A DNA stretch of 64,000 nt from Halorussus salinisoli (GCA_005239435.1 SZNP01000004.1:372001-436000), one strand, 5' to 3'; shown: positions 1 to 9,382, counted from the first letter of the stretch. The notes: generated by a model not told the origin, from the letters alone. Translations and numbers: made by a program.

Positions 1-591
1 GTAGAAGGTTCGGAGTTCCGAGGCGCCGAGATTTTGAGCTGCTTCCTCCAACTCGCGGTCGAATCCGTACAGTTGCGAAGCAACTACGAGAATGACGAAC
101 GGCAGTGCAATGAGGATATGCCCGATCACGACGGAGAGGAACGTCCCCTGAATGCCGATGATGGAATAGAGGGTGAGAACGGCGATGCCGGTCACGACCC
201 ACGGCACGACAATCGGTGAGAGAAACACCGTATAGAGCACACTGGAATCCAACCATGGAGTGTCGAAGTCGCTACGAACCATGCCAAACGCAGCGAGTGT
301 ACCGATAACGCCCGCCCCAATCGCTGTAATAATAGCAATTTGGAGGCTCTGAATGAACGCGGAAACGATTCGTTCGTCATGTCCGGGGGGAATGAGATTG
401 AGATACCATTTCAGAGTAAACCCCTCCATTGGGAATGACGGGACTTTCTGTTCGGTGAACGAAAGTAGAATCACGATTACGACCGGCGCATACAGGAACA
501 CGTACACGAGATACGTGAACCAGCGTAGTGCCCGCTTGCTGTTGCGATCGGAGAGTTCCATAACTCCGAGTGCACGGTGAACGGGGTTCAT
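1..591 (-). CDS. ABC transporter permease, PotC-like (3' end outside window)
   Basis: Inner-membrane permease of a spermidine/putrescine-type (PotABCD-like) ABC importer. The reading frame runs from an ATG at 589-591 leftwards off the window. It shows several hydrophobic spans and, near the window edge, the EAAQNLGAS stretch that corresponds to the EAA loop contacting the ATPase. The ATG overlaps the TGA of the upstream permease gene (588-590), the usual sign of translational coupling. Together with the next two genes it forms one leftward operon; the probable binding protein is at 3507-4712. Substrate cannot be read from the sequence; polyamines, or carboxylates given the neighbouring racemase-family enzyme, are both possible. 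Confidence 0.88.
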   Translation of the reverse strand, partial: MNPVHRALGVMELSDRNSKRALRWFTYLVYVFLYAPVVIVILLSFTEQKVPSFPMEGFTLKWYLNLIPPGHDERIVSAFIQSLQIAIITAIGAGVIGTLAAFGMVRSDFDTPWLDSSVLYTVFLSPIVVPWVVTGIAVLTLYSIIGIQGTFLSVVIGHILIALPFVILVVASQLYGFDRELEEAAQNLGASELRTFY

Positions 592-1526
592 GCGCTCTCA
601 CCGCCGTACAACCCACCAAGACCAACGAGATGGTTGAAAACGAAGACCAGAGTCAGAGAGATCGCAGTGACGACGACGGCCATCGCACTGCCGACTTCCC
701 ACGCCTGAAACTGGCCGAACATCTCACTGATAACATTGGCAATCATGATGTTGCGCGAGCCACCGAGAAGCAGTGGAACGACAAACGATCCAAACGCGAG
801 GACGTACACGATAGCGACGCCAGCGGCGATTCCCGGGAGACTTTGTGGGAGCGTTACTTCGTAGAAGGCACGGAGCTTGTTCGCACCGAGGTTTTTCGCA
901 GCCTCGATCTGCGTTCGGTCGAATCGGTTGAGCGAAGTGTAGATTGGAAGTAGCATGAACGGGAGGAACACGTGGACGAGTCCTAGGACGATCGATCCTT
1001 GACTGAAGAGATAGTCACCCGGTTGCTCCATTACTCCGAAAACGGTCACAAAAAGGTAATTGAGGACGCCTTGACGGCCCAAAATAAGCCGCCACGCGTA
1101 CGTCCGAATAACGATATTGATCCAGAAGGGAAGGATCACGAGCAGTACGAGCAAATTCTTGTGCGCACTCTCCGTAAACGCTAGAAAGTATGCTACTGGA
1201 TAGGCAATTGCCAGGGTTATCACGGTCACCTGGATTCCGATGAAGATGGATTCCCAGAGCACTGTTCGATAGAACTCGTCGGTGAGAAACTCGATGTAAT
1301 TCTGGATGGTGAATTCGTAGGCATCCGCGGGTGGAGCGGTCTTCAGAACGCTGTAGAACACGATGATGGCGAACGAAACGACGAAGAAAATGAGGAGATA
1401 TGTAAGTCCAACGAACAACTGTGCTGACGCAAGGTGGTCACGATACCGGGAAACAAGTTCGTTGACTCGGGTTCGAACGGTTATGGATTGCTGAACGCTG
1501 CGATCAGTGGCTTCAGGCTGGCTCAT
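588..1526 (-). CDS. ABC transporter permease, PotB-like
   Basis: 312-residue permease of the PotB/CysTW family. About six hydrophobic segments are visible (first at residues 40-62, last near 280-300). An EAA-type loop, IEAAKNLGANKLRAFYEVTLP, lies in the C-terminal half and is the docking site for the ATPase in this family. It sits between the ATPase gene, whose 3' end it overlaps by four bases (1523-1526), and the second permease, whose start it also overlaps. The three genes are therefore almost certainly co-transcribed and form one heterodimeric channel. Confidence 0.92.
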   Translation of the reverse strand: MSQPEATDRSVQQSITVRTRVNELVSRYRDHLASAQLFVGLTYLLIFFVVSFAIIVFYSVLKTAPPADAYEFTIQNYIEFLTDEFYRTVLWESIFIGIQVTVITLAIAYPVAYFLAFTESAHKNLLVLLVILPFWINIVIRTYAWRLILGRQGVLNYLFVTVFGVMEQPGDYLFSQGSIVLGLVHVFLPFMLLPIYTSLNRFDRTQIEAAKNLGANKLRAFYEVTLPQSLPGIAAGVAIVYVLAFGSFVVPLLLGGSRNIMIANVISEMFGQFQAWEVGSAMAVVVTAISLTLVFVFNHLVGLGGLYGGESA

Positions 1527-2620
1527 GATGTCCTCCGTAACAGGACGCAGTCCTTGGAATCCCAGTCAATCGCAACCTTGTCTCCCGATTCGTATTCGGA
1601 TTGCGTCGCGCGACCGAACACGTCGACTCGGACGTCGTGCTCGCCGATGTCGACGAGAATCGTCGTGATCTGCCCGTAGAATGTTGTTTCCATGACGGTA
1701 CCCGTAAGTGCGGACTTCTCGCTACTGTCCGGGCCAGTGATGCGCATATCTTCTGGCCGCACGTTCACCAGTACTTCATCGCCTTCAACGAGATCAGTCA
1801 TTGGCGCTGACTCACGGACGAGAATTGGATCACTGGAGACCGAGTCGAGATCAACGTGGACCTCAGACCTCTCAGTAGCAGTGATGGTTCCTTCGAGGAT
1901 ATTCGCTTCTCCGATGAAATCGGCCACGAACTCATTCGCCGGTTCGTTATACAGGTCGACCGGCTGGTCTTGTTGCTTGCCCTGCCCTTCATCCATCACC
2001 AGGATGCGGTCGCTCATCGAAAGCGCCTCCTGCTGGTCGTGGGTGACGTACACAGTTGTGATACCGAGTTCGTCTTGGATGCGTTTCAGCTCGAATCGCA
2101 TCTGCTGTCGAAGTTTGAGATCGAGGTTCGCGAGTGGTTCGTCGAGGAGCAGAACGTCCGGTTCGATGACGATCGCACGGGCGAGTGCGACCCGTTGCTG
2201 CTGACCACCGGAGAGTTCGGTGGGCGATCGGTTCTCGTATCCTCCGAGGTCGACCATTTCGAGTGCCTCACTCGCTCGTGATCGTCGTTCGGCTTTGTCC
2301 ACTCCTTCCATCTTTAACCCGAACGCGACGTTCTCGGCAACCGTCTTGTGGGGGAAAAGTGCGTAGCTCTGAAACACCATCCCGACGTCACGGTCGTACG
2401 GCGGGACGGCGGTCACATCTTCATCCCCGATTTTGATGCGTCCGTCCGTCGGCGATTCAAAGCCCGCTAACATTCGGAGGGTGGTCGTTTTCCCGCATCC
2501 GCTCGGACCAAGGAAAGTGAAGAACTCCCCTTCCTTAATCTCGAACGAGAGATCGTCGACTGCAGTCAGTGACCCAAATTCCTTTTTAAGACTCTCGACT
2601 CTCACTGTCCCGTCTGTCAT
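1523..2620 (-). CDS. ABC transporter ATP-binding protein, PotA-like
   Basis: 365-residue ATPase energising the adjacent permeases. Walker A is GPSGCGKTT, the ABC signature LSGGQQQRVALARA, and Walker B VLLLDEPLANLD followed by the switch His in THDQQEA. The C-terminal third (from about residue 245) is a TOBE-type regulatory domain, as in PotA/UgpC/CysA proteins. I place the start at the ATG at 2618-2620 (MTDGTVRVESL) rather than five codons upstream, because the reversed TATA-like TTTTAT at 2651-2656 lies about 30 bases before it, which fits a leaderless haloarchaeal promoter. First gene of the leftward permease operon. Confidence 0.93.
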   Translation of the reverse strand: MTDGTVRVESLKKEFGSLTAVDDLSFEIKEGEFFTFLGPSGCGKTTTLRMLAGFESPTDGRIKIGDEDVTAVPPYDRDVGMVFQSYALFPHKTVAENVAFGLKMEGVDKAERRSRASEALEMVDLGGYENRSPTELSGGQQQRVALARAIVIEPDVLLLDEPLANLDLKLRQQMRFELKRIQDELGITTVYVTHDQQEALSMSDRILVMDEGQGKQQDQPVDLYNEPANEFVADFIGEANILEGTITATERSEVHVDLDSVSSDPILVRESAPMTDLVEGDEVLVNVRPEDMRITGPDSSEKSALTGTVMETTFYGQITTILVDIGEHDVRVDVFGRATQSEYESGDKVAIDWDSKDCVLLRRTS

Positions 2621-2725
2621 GGCACACCACAACAAACCTCTGGTACCGTAATAAAATTTTCCATGCGGTGTCTTAGCTTACGGGTCGTCGTAACAATTAA
2701 CACACGGCATCGTGAATCCGGATGT

Positions 2726-3442
2726 ATGTTCGGTTGGCGCGGTAAACTCGGAGTCATGGTTACGTCGTCCGATCCGACGACAGAGGCGGAGTACAATCGA
2801 TACCTACCCCAGGGAGTGTCACTTCACGCATCGCGGATGCTGCTTGAGGACGGACAAGTAACCCCCGAAACGCTTGAAGAGATGGCAGACGACGCCGAAC
2901 GGTGCGCACGACTCTTGAACACGCTCAACGTCGACGTGATCGCCTACGCTTGTACGACCGGAAGTCTGATCAAAGGTCACGGCTACGAGGATGAAATCGA
3001 ACGCCGAATCGCAGACACCGCAGAAACGCCTGCGGTTGCCACGGCGGCGTCGATTCAACGGGCGTTTGACGCCCTAAACGTCGAATCGGTGGCGGTTGCG
3101 ACTCCGTATACTGAGGCTCTCGACGAACGTGAACGAGTATTTCTTGAAGAGGCCGGATACGAGGTTTCCACCATCGAAGGACTAGGGTTCGGGACCGACC
3201 GTGAAATTGGGCGACAATCACCGGAAGTTGCGTACCGGCAGGCGCAAGCAGTCGATTGTTCGGCGGCGGATGCCGTCTTCATTAGTTGTACGGGGACGCG
3301 GACGTTTGAGATTATCACTCAGCTTGAACGAGACCTCGGTAAACCAGTCGTAACGAGTAATCAAGCGACACTCTGGGACGCACTTCGAACGATGGGGATC
3401 GAATACTCGTCGGTCGGCCTCGGAACCTTGTTCGACCACTGA
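2726..3442 (+). CDS. Asp/Glu racemase superfamily enzyme, maleate isomerase / arylmalonate decarboxylase-like
   Basis: 238-residue protein of the Asp/Glu/hydantoin racemase superfamily. The N-terminus (WRGKLGVMVTSSDPTTEAE) matches the opening strand and Ser/Thr loop of maleate cis-trans isomerases and arylmalonate decarboxylases. Two cysteines sit where the superfamily has its catalytic pair: ACTTGS in the first half and ISCTGTRT in the second. SNQATLW and the 'LR..GI' segment near the end are also typical. The ATG at 2726 gives the family length of about 240; an earlier in-frame ATG would add an unrelated tail. It is transcribed away from the importer operon and towards its presumed binding protein gene, suggesting the importer brings in its substrate. 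Whether it isomerises, racemises or decarboxylates is not decidable here. Confidence 0.85.
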   Translation: MFGWRGKLGVMVTSSDPTTEAEYNRYLPQGVSLHASRMLLEDGQVTPETLEEMADDAERCARLLNTLNVDVIAYACTTGSLIKGHGYEDEIERRIADTAETPAVATAASIQRAFDALNVESVAVATPYTEALDERERVFLEEAGYEVSTIEGLGFGTDREIGRQSPEVAYRQAQAVDCSAADAVFISCTGTRTFEIITQLERDLGKPVVTSNQATLWDALRTMGIEYSSVGLGTLFDH

Positions 3443-3506
3443 CGTGACGAACGGTACATCAGCGAAATCTCGTCGAATCATTCAGCGTCGAAAAAATAGG
3501 CCGTAG

Positions 3507-4712
3507 TCAGCGACGAACCGTCTTCTGGAACTTCTGGCTCCACTCCTCTCGATGCTCCTGAACGAGCTTATAATCCCATAGCTTAATGTTGTCGATATTC
3601 TTTTTGTCGGGGTTTTGCTTGTACGCTTCAGGTGGGTCAGAAACCTCGTAGGGTTGGTAGTACGGAATCTTCGTCGCGTACTCGCGAGAAGGTTCAGGTC
3701 GAGCTTGGTAATCAAGGAACTTCTCCGCAGTGTACCGGCCCGGATCCTCTGCAACGCCCACGCTCCAACAAGATACGCCGCCGACCGTTCCTTCTTCCGG
3801 CACGGTGTAGGAAATCGGGACGTCTTGGTCTTCCCGAAGAGAAACAACGCGACCGTACCAGAAGTTCCCTGCCAGTGCCGTTTCACGTGTCAGGAGCTGT
3901 TGGGCCGAAGAGCCCGATTCCCACCATTGATACACGTACTCGTTCTGTTCTTCTATTTGATTCCAGATCGCATCCGCAACCGATTGGTCCGCTTTGATCT
4001 GGTTGAAGTCGACCTCTGCTTCACTCGCAGCGACACCCATGGCGAGCGAGACGAACCCGGTATTCGTGACCTTCTCCTTCAATTCGGACGTGTAGATGTC
4101 TTTCCAACTCGATGGCTCGTCGAGTTCGTTGTGATTGTATACGAGGCCTTGGGCCCAGACCTCTTTGGGAACGTAGTGCCAGTCCTCGCCAGGGTCAAAG
4201 GTCGACGCATCCGCATCACCGCGCAATCGATCGTCCTGGAGATTCTCTTGGACTGTCGGGATGTTCTCCAGACGAACAGGCTGCCACACATCGGAGACTC
4301 CCCCGAGGACACTGCCGGGGTTCTGCTCGACGACGTGTGCGGTAACGCTATCGTTCTTGATTTTCGGGATGAGATCCCATCCACTTGCGATGGTTTGGTG
4401 GTTCACCTCGACGCCGTACTCGTCGGAGAACCCGTCGATGTACGCTTCCTTGATTCCCTCTCCGTTCGCACCACCGAACGTGTAGATGTTGATTTTTTCG
4501 GCTAATTCCTGCTTCCCTCCGCTAGAACTAGTCGTGCCTCCAACGGTTGTCGTCGTATTTTCGGTTTCACTATCACTGGTGCAGCCAGCCAAACCGACCA
4601 TCACGGTACCTGTGGCTGCGGTCGTTTTGAGGAATCCGCGGCGGGAGTGACTCCCCGTTCGGCCACTAGACCCACAGGCCGCTGTCTCGTCACTACGATC
4701 TGGTTGTGACAT
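3507..4712 (-). CDS. Tat lipoprotein, PotD-like extracellular substrate-binding protein
   Basis: 401-residue binding protein for the nearby ABC importer. The N-terminus has a twin-arginine motif (SRRGFLK), a short hydrophobic stretch and a lipobox ending LAGC, so it should be exported folded by Tat and lipid-anchored outside the cell. After a Thr/Ser-rich linker comes a family-1/6 type solute-binding fold: INIYTFGG at the start, W..GLVYN in the middle, and a C-terminal YQPYE region. A reversed TATA box (4741-4749) lies 29 bases before the ATG. It is separated from the permease operon by the racemase-family gene on the other strand, so it has its own promoter. Confidence 0.9.
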   Translation of the reverse strand: MSQPDRSDETAACGSSGRTGSHSRRGFLKTTAATGTVMVGLAGCTSDSETENTTTTVGGTTSSSGGKQELAEKINIYTFGGANGEGIKEAYIDGFSDEYGVEVNHQTIASGWDLIPKIKNDSVTAHVVEQNPGSVLGGVSDVWQPVRLENIPTVQENLQDDRLRGDADASTFDPGEDWHYVPKEVWAQGLVYNHNELDEPSSWKDIYTSELKEKVTNTGFVSLAMGVAASEAEVDFNQIKADQSVADAIWNQIEEQNEYVYQWWESGSSAQQLLTRETALAGNFWYGRVVSLREDQDVPISYTVPEEGTVGGVSCWSVGVAEDPGRYTAEKFLDYQARPEPSREYATKIPYYQPYEVSDPPEAYKQNPDKKNIDNIKLWDYKLVQEHREEWSQKFQKTVRR

Positions 4713-4740
4713 GCTGACAAACTACGATAACAGACTCGGG

Positions 4741-4749
4741 TATATAAAA
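4741..4749 (-). promoter_or_regulatory. TATA box for the binding-protein gene
   Basis: Reads TTTTATATA on the minus strand, centred about 32 bases before the ATG at 4712, the spacing expected for a leaderless archaeal transcript. Confidence 0.6.
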
Positions 4750-5005
4750 TTACGGGGATACCAGGTTTGCGGGCTCGAACAGTTCTCTGAGAGTGTCTCT
4801 GAATTAGTTATCTCTGACACGTTCCGATAAGCCGTTCTTTTATATAATCGCCTCGGGATTCAAGATTCACCCGATATGAACACCTCTCTAACCGTTCCTC
4901 CAACGAGTCGCTGCTTTTTGTGCCATCGTGAGGTATAAACGTCCGGTTCTCCGGAACAAAAGCGGGTGAATTGGATGCATCACGCTTCAGATTGTTAATG
5001 CAGTC

Positions 5006-5020
5006 TGAATCTCAGATTCA
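5006..5020. promoter_or_regulatory. 15-base palindrome, candidate IclR operator
   Basis: TGAATCTCAGATTCA: two perfect 7-base arms around one base. It lies 61-75 bases before the IclR-family ATG and about 35 bases before its TATA-like CTTATAGTT (5052-5060), and within the 368-base gap that also holds the binding-protein promoter. IclR proteins bind palindromes of about this length, so autoregulation and control of the transporter are plausible. The rest of the gap holds a weaker GTGTC...GACAC repeat and nothing else I recognise. Confidence 0.5.
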
Positions 5021-5080
5021 AGGCGTAATCCGTTTGGTAGGGCCGAACTTTCTTATAGTTATACGATTTTGGTATCCCCT

Positions 5081-5866
5081 ATGGGCAACAGACATAAACC
5101 GAACTCGGGGCATGCCGACCTGCTCTCGACTACCGAAACATCACTCGCAATCCTCGACGCGATCCGAGCCAACGACGGTGCTCGCCCTTCGCAACTCACC
5201 GAAGAACTGGACCTTGCAAAGAGTACCGTCCACACGCACCTGAAAACGCTGCAAAACGCGCGGTACGTCACAAAAGAAGGCAGTCAATATCACTTAGGAC
5301 TGAAGTTTTTCGAGTTCGGAGAGTACGTTATATCCCGTAAAGCGGCGTACGACATCGCTGAGCGACACACGAATGCGTTAACTGATCGGATTGACTACGT
5401 GGCGGACTTCAGTGTTGAAGAACATGGGCGCGTGATCTCACTCTATAGCGACCTCTACAATTCGCAACAGGCGTTCTTTGGAGATCGGCGAACGTTCTAT
5501 ATGCATAATACTGCTGCTGGTAAGGCAATTCTCGCCGAGGTTGACCAAGCAAAGGTCCACCGAATCGTTGAACAATGGGGACTACCCAATGAGACGGAAA
5601 AGGGACTTTCAACACCAGAGGCACTCGTCACCGAATTGGAGCAAATACAGGAGCGCGGATATGCCATTAACGACGAGGAGACAATTAGGGGACTGTATTC
5701 GATCGGTATCGCCATACTGTACCCCAATAACGACGTATGTGGTGCCATCAGCATAGATATCCCGAAATACCGTGTTAACGACAAGCTCGTAACGGAATTA
5801 GTCGAAGAACTCCAGAAGACCGTGGCGGACTTCGAAGAGGATCTCGAGACGGAGCAGGTGATGTAA
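5081..5866 (+). CDS. IclR family transcriptional regulator
   Basis: 261-residue IclR-type regulator. Residues from about 15 to 75 form the winged helix (TETSLAILDAIRAN...AKSTVHTHLKTLQNARYV). The remainder is the GAF-like effector domain, with HNTAAGKAILAE, RGYAIN.EET..G and the C-terminal GAISI..P..R segment characteristic of the family. I use the ATG at 5081; a TTG four codons earlier is possible. It is the local regulator next to the importer and the racemase-family gene and probably senses a small carboxylate related to their substrate. Confidence 0.92.
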   Translation: MGNRHKPNSGHADLLSTTETSLAILDAIRANDGARPSQLTEELDLAKSTVHTHLKTLQNARYVTKEGSQYHLGLKFFEFGEYVISRKAAYDIAERHTNALTDRIDYVADFSVEEHGRVISLYSDLYNSQQAFFGDRRTFYMHNTAAGKAILAEVDQAKVHRIVEQWGLPNETEKGLSTPEALVTELEQIQERGYAINDEETIRGLYSIGIAILYPNNDVCGAISIDIPKYRVNDKLVTELVEELQKTVADFEEDLETEQVM

Positions 5867-6272
5867 GCCCATTTCCTCGTTTACCCTGCTTGCAGACCGT
5901 GTGACAAGAACTCAAGCGAAGGGGGAAATCTAGGTCAGAGGGGATCAATTTGCGAACGCCCTATCTTCAATTGTCGTGAGAAGCACGATAGTAGGCCGGT
6001 CAATGCTTCTCCACTAACTCACCTACTGTGATGCGAGAAGTTGGGCGATGCTTTGTTCCGTAGAGGCGAACGCTTAAAAGGTACCTTGCTTTTCGTCTCG
6101 ACCTTTGGAGACCCTGTTGTTACATACCTATCTCTGTAACACACTTGATGAGAGGGGTCCCCAACACGGGAATTTGGTTCGAAGCACAGAACGGGATACA
6201 TCCTCCGTCGGGGACTCCTCATTGTCCTCGTATTAGGGACGATTTCAAGAATTTCTAAGTTTGTTCGACTGC

Positions 6273-6500
6273 TTAATGATCGACGTCAATCGCGCTTGCG
6301 TCCTCCTGGAGTAGAGCCACGATCAGAAAATCGGGATACTCTGCAAAGTATGCGATCAGGCGGGCGATTCTGTCGGAATCTATCGCTTCCGGGGAGTGAA
6401 GTATCATCACGGGCACCGTTTCGTGGTCTTTGGTTATGGGAATACGTTCTTCGTAGAAGCATGCATGTACTGGGAGAGACCAGTGTTGTCGGCGAAGAAG
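6273..6500 (-). pseudogene. Coding remnant, unknown family
   Basis: On the minus strand an open frame of 75 codons ends with TAA at 6273-6275 and is closed upstream by a stop at 6501-6503. Its last 60 residues read like real haloarchaeal protein: FYEERIPITKDHETVPV, then ILHSPEAIDSDRIARLI, then YPDFLIVALLQEDAS. No good start exists, so I take it as the 3' end of a broken gene. Family not recognised. The 5867-6272 interval next to it holds no gene I can support. Confidence 0.35.
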
Positions 6501-6539
6501 TTACGTACCAATCCGGATAGCCAACACTGCCGTAGAAAT

Positions 6540-6870
6540 CACATCTTTTATTCAACTCTATTTATAATATATTTTTAATATATTAAATAATTTATTAATA
6601 AATAAGATGTTGTAAAAACGTCCACTTCTGCAAGAGAAATTGGAATAATAAACATAGTTATATTAAATTATATATCGTAGAATCAGTAGTAGAAAGTATT
6701 TTTAATAGTGTTCTGTTGGCTAAGAGCTCAGTTAGTAGCATATACTTCAGTAGAACAAAAATTGTAGAAAATACATGATGACGGGCGTATATTAAGCAGA
6801 TACGAGGGAAAGCACCGACATTATACGCAAAGCGAGATTCCTCTCGAACGCGATAGTGAAATCTTCGCAA
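6540..6870. other. AT-rich island
   Basis: Base composition changes sharply here: long runs of TATTTAATATATTAAATAAT type, against a GC-rich surrounding. No gene, repeat unit or origin motif could be recognised. Such patches in haloarchaea often mark acquired DNA, and the stretch is flanked by coding remnants. Confidence 0.5.
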
Positions 6871-6966
6871 TAGACGTTACTCGTCAGCCCTCGAAGGAGT
6901 TTGATTCCGCTTCCGGGGTCGTACCTGGAAGGAGTAAACGGACATTAACCAAGAAAACTAGAAGGG

Positions 6967-7302
6967 CTACGGTTGCCCGACTAGCAAAGAACGTTTCGAG
7001 GAGTAACCGATCACGGAGAGGAAAGATGGGGGTCGACCCGGTGTTGCAGACGCGATCTTGACAGCACTAGCCAACTCGACGTGCTTCCCGCAAGTCCCGC
7101 CAATCACTATCCAACTTTTCTTCACCTGTTCGAATCGCGGCGTGCGTTCCTCTTCATTCCGTGAAATCAGTTCGGTCGAACGTGACCATAGAACGATATC
7201 GAAGCTTCGAACGTACCATCGACCGGCTTCCGTCGTGATTACCGTAAAAAGCATCACCGAGACGATGACCAATACGACCCCGTACAGAGAGAAGAAACAC
7301 CC
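6967..7302 (-). CDS. Possible small membrane protein or remnant
   Basis: Open frame of about 111 codons on the minus strand without an ATG; a TTG at 7270-7272 is the first usable start. The beginning is strongly hydrophobic (LYGVVLVIVSVMLFTVI), followed by a charged region (RNEEERTPRFEQVKKSW), which looks like one membrane helix plus a soluble tail. It is not in an operon and lies beside the AT-rich island. It may be a decayed gene; the function is unknown. Confidence 0.28.
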   Translation of the reverse strand, partial: GCFFSLYGVVLVIVSVMLFTVITTEAGRWYVRSFDIVLWSRSTELISRNEEERTPRFEQVKKSWIVIGGTCGKHVELASAVKIASATPGRPPSFLSVIGYSSKRSLLVGQP

Positions 7303-7404
7303 TCAAAATACCGTCAGTAAGGCGGCGAGCTTCAGGTCTTGAGTACGAACACTCTCAGGAGGGAAACCACGTCAGCCCGTCACTCCCGTCTGTTCTTTCT
7401 ATCG

Positions 7405-8220
7405 TCATTGATAACCGTCTAAATACAGGTTCCTGCTCAACACGAGGTTCGTGATCGTGTTCGCCTCTATCACCTCGGCCTCTTCCGTTTCGCTTCCGTC
7501 AGCGGTCCGTTTTTGCACTCGGTAATCGTTCAAACCATCGTGATTGCCGGAGCTCGCCTCAAGGACTTCGAATCGCTCACCCGTCGCCTCGTTCCGGTAC
7601 GTTCGGCCAACTTCGAGACCAACAACGGGCACATCTGTCGGCCACTCCCAACCGAACTCTCGAAAGTACGTATCGAACTGTGTGACCAGCGATTCCGGGT
7701 CGACGTCGTCGTTGAAGGAACCGTCAGCCAGACGGACGAGCGCTCTGTCCCAGTAATCGATGACGCACTTTTTCAGGTCATCGTGGAGCGTCTCCTCGAC
7801 GGTTCGCTGTTCGATCGGATACCCGATTTCGATGCAGACGATGGCGTGCTGGTCGAGTCGGGTGAGACACCGCTGGCACTCCACCTCGAAGACGGACATC
7901 GAGACGGGGTTCTCCGTTACGACGTGCGCAACCTCGTTGCTGCAGTTCGGACACCAGAAGAACAGAACACCGTTGTCGGCCGAAACTAGCTCGGAGAGTA
8001 CGGTGAGATTGTCGAACAACTTGTCCGTCGGTTCTGCGGGAGTTTCCTCTTCCTTCTCTGCATCTTTCTCTTCGGTTGTTACTGCTGCGCCGGCGAACTT
8101 CGCTAACTCTCTGTCTTTCAGGAGTGCTTTTATGACCGAATCGTGCGAGGAATGCGATTCGGCCTCGCGAATCTCCTCGATTTGTTCTTTCGTCCAGTCG
8201 CGTACCCGGATAGTGGCCAT
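7405..8220 (-). CDS. Haloarchaeal protein with ribbon-helix-helix-like N-terminus and zinc ribbon
   Basis: 271 residues, no recognised family. Residues 1-45 (MATIRVRDWTKEQIEEIRE...SVIKALLKDRE) resemble a ribbon-helix-helix DNA-binding unit. After an acidic linker (about 50-68) comes a Cys4 knuckle pair, CPNC at about 90 and CQRC at about 114, probably binding one zinc ion. The C-terminal part (VVGLEVGRTYRNEATGERFE onward) looks like a small beta-rich domain. It stands alone, transcribed towards the AT-rich island, and is the first of several unassigned genes leading to the rdfA locus. A regulator of accessory DNA is my best guess, not a demonstrated role. Confidence 0.6.
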   Translation of the reverse strand: MATIRVRDWTKEQIEEIREAESHSSHDSVIKALLKDRELAKFAGAAVTTEEKDAEKEEETPAEPTDKLFDNLTVLSELVSADNGVLFFWCPNCSNEVAHVVTENPVSMSVFEVECQRCLTRLDQHAIVCIEIGYPIEQRTVEETLHDDLKKCVIDYWDRALVRLADGSFNDDVDPESLVTQFDTYFREFGWEWPTDVPVVGLEVGRTYRNEATGERFEVLEASSGNHDGLNDYRVQKRTADGSETEEAEVIEANTITNLVLSRNLYLDGYQ

Positions 8221-8284
8221 TGCGTGAATAGATTGTTTACAACCTATTAATTTTTTCCCAGAAAAGGTCTTGTCTGCCGATTGG

Positions 8285-8494
8285 TCAAGATTTTTCGTCG
8301 ATGCTCTTCGCCTTTTGGTCCTGACAGTTCCTGGTGATGTACCCGGCGACCCGGTTGCGGATGTGTTTCGAGCGAAGGTCAGTTAGCCGTTCGACCTCGC
8401 GCTTATTCTGTTCGAAATCGTCACTGAATGTGTCTGGATAGCGTTGTAACAGTTCGTTCCCGATACTGATAATATTGTCTGAGTCGATCGGCAT
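8285..8494 (-). CDS. eS17 (S17e)-like paralogue 1
   Basis: 69-residue protein closely resembling archaeal ribosomal protein eS17: [20 protein letters not shown], then [19 protein letters not shown], are the family's landmark segments. I start at the ATG at 8494 because [16 protein letters not shown] lines up with the start of the second paralogue (10818). It replaces the usual basic N-terminus (KPAYVKKTG type) with an acidic one and carries a longer C-terminal tail, so it is unlikely to be the housekeeping copy. It lies in an accessory setting, not next to translation genes. Confidence 0.72.
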   Translation of the reverse strand: MPIDSDNIISIGNELLQRYPDTFSDDFEQNKREVERLTDLRSKHIRNRVAGYITRNCQDQKAKSIDEKS

Positions 8495-8828
8495 ACTCTG
8501 AGTTTGTGGATGTGCCAAATAGTCCTTGCTATTGTTTAGCATTAGTCGTACACCGGAAGCCAGTTTGACAGGTAGTCGATACTACTCCCTATTGCTAACC
8601 TGAGCACGGAAATCGAGAACCGGATCGTACACAGCATGGTCCACACGGTGTAAACTCTCGATAGACGGACGTGAAAGCTCACGTGAATTCCAAATAGTGA
8701 ATCGGGACCGGTATTCCGCCGGTGCCTCAGACGTAATTCCTCCTCGGACGAGAATAGGCGACGTACTGAAAGAACAGGCGATATATTGAAGGGGGTCGGT
8801 CTCGAAATGGGGCATGGGTTAGCATAGC

Positions 8829-9071
8829 ATGGCCCGGCAAATAACGGTCAGCTCGACCACCTCGATAGCGGATAGTGGAGACGTCTGCCACTTCGACGAA
8901 CTGTCGGAGACGGCAAAGGGTACGCTCACGCGTCTCGTGAACGACGAAACGACGGCCGGAATCGAATCGGAGGCGGCAGACGAACTCGCCCAGTACGACG
9001 TCATCAAATTCACCGAGTACATCACGGTATCCTACGACGGTTCGAGTGCTAGCGGCTCCGTTTCCGCATGA
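8829..9071 (+). CDS. Small haloarchaeal protein of unknown function
   Basis: 80 residues, acidic, one cysteine. The central part, FDELSETAKGTLTRLVNDETT, looks helical, and the last third (YDVIKFTEYITVSYD) looks like a beta hairpin. A TATA-like GATATATT lies about 45 bases before the ATG. I do not recognise the family. Codon use is ordinary for a haloarchaeon, so I believe it is real, but nothing in the context gives a role. Confidence 0.5.
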   Translation: MARQITVSSTTSIADSGDVCHFDELSETAKGTLTRLVNDETTAGIESEAADELAQYDVIKFTEYITVSYDGSSASGSVSA

Positions 9072-9360
9072 GCTAGTCCGTACTTCCGATCGTTCGCGTC
9101 TCGTTCAGTGGAGCGCCTACAGGTTCACCGATAGCGGATGCCAATAGGGGTGGACAGCTCCTTTCCACGTTCGTAATCGGATACGGTAGGCAACACCGGT
9201 TCGTCTCGCTCGACCGGCGTGATTTTCTCGCGGGAGTCCTCCAGCGCTTGTTTCACCATCGACCCGGTGCTGGGGGGAGTCGGACCGCCCCCAACACATA
9301 GTCTAACTGGATATCGATTTCGAACGGTTCGCTGGAGATTATATGCTGCAAAGTCGTAAT

Positions 9361-9382
9361 TCCACGGCCTGAAGGCCGTGGA
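9361..9382. repeat. Perfect 9-base hairpin with TGAA loop
   Basis: TCCACGGCC, loop TGAA, GGCCGTGGA. This is of the kind found at ends of IS200/IS605-type elements and lies 70 bases before the TnpB remnant. It may be a terminal hairpin of the degraded element or of a second, related one. Confidence 0.45.

Noticed and set aside
8582..8815. 77-codon open frame on the minus strand
   Set aside because: No family resemblance, and its start lies in the promoter region of the plus-strand gene at 8829. Not counted as a gene.
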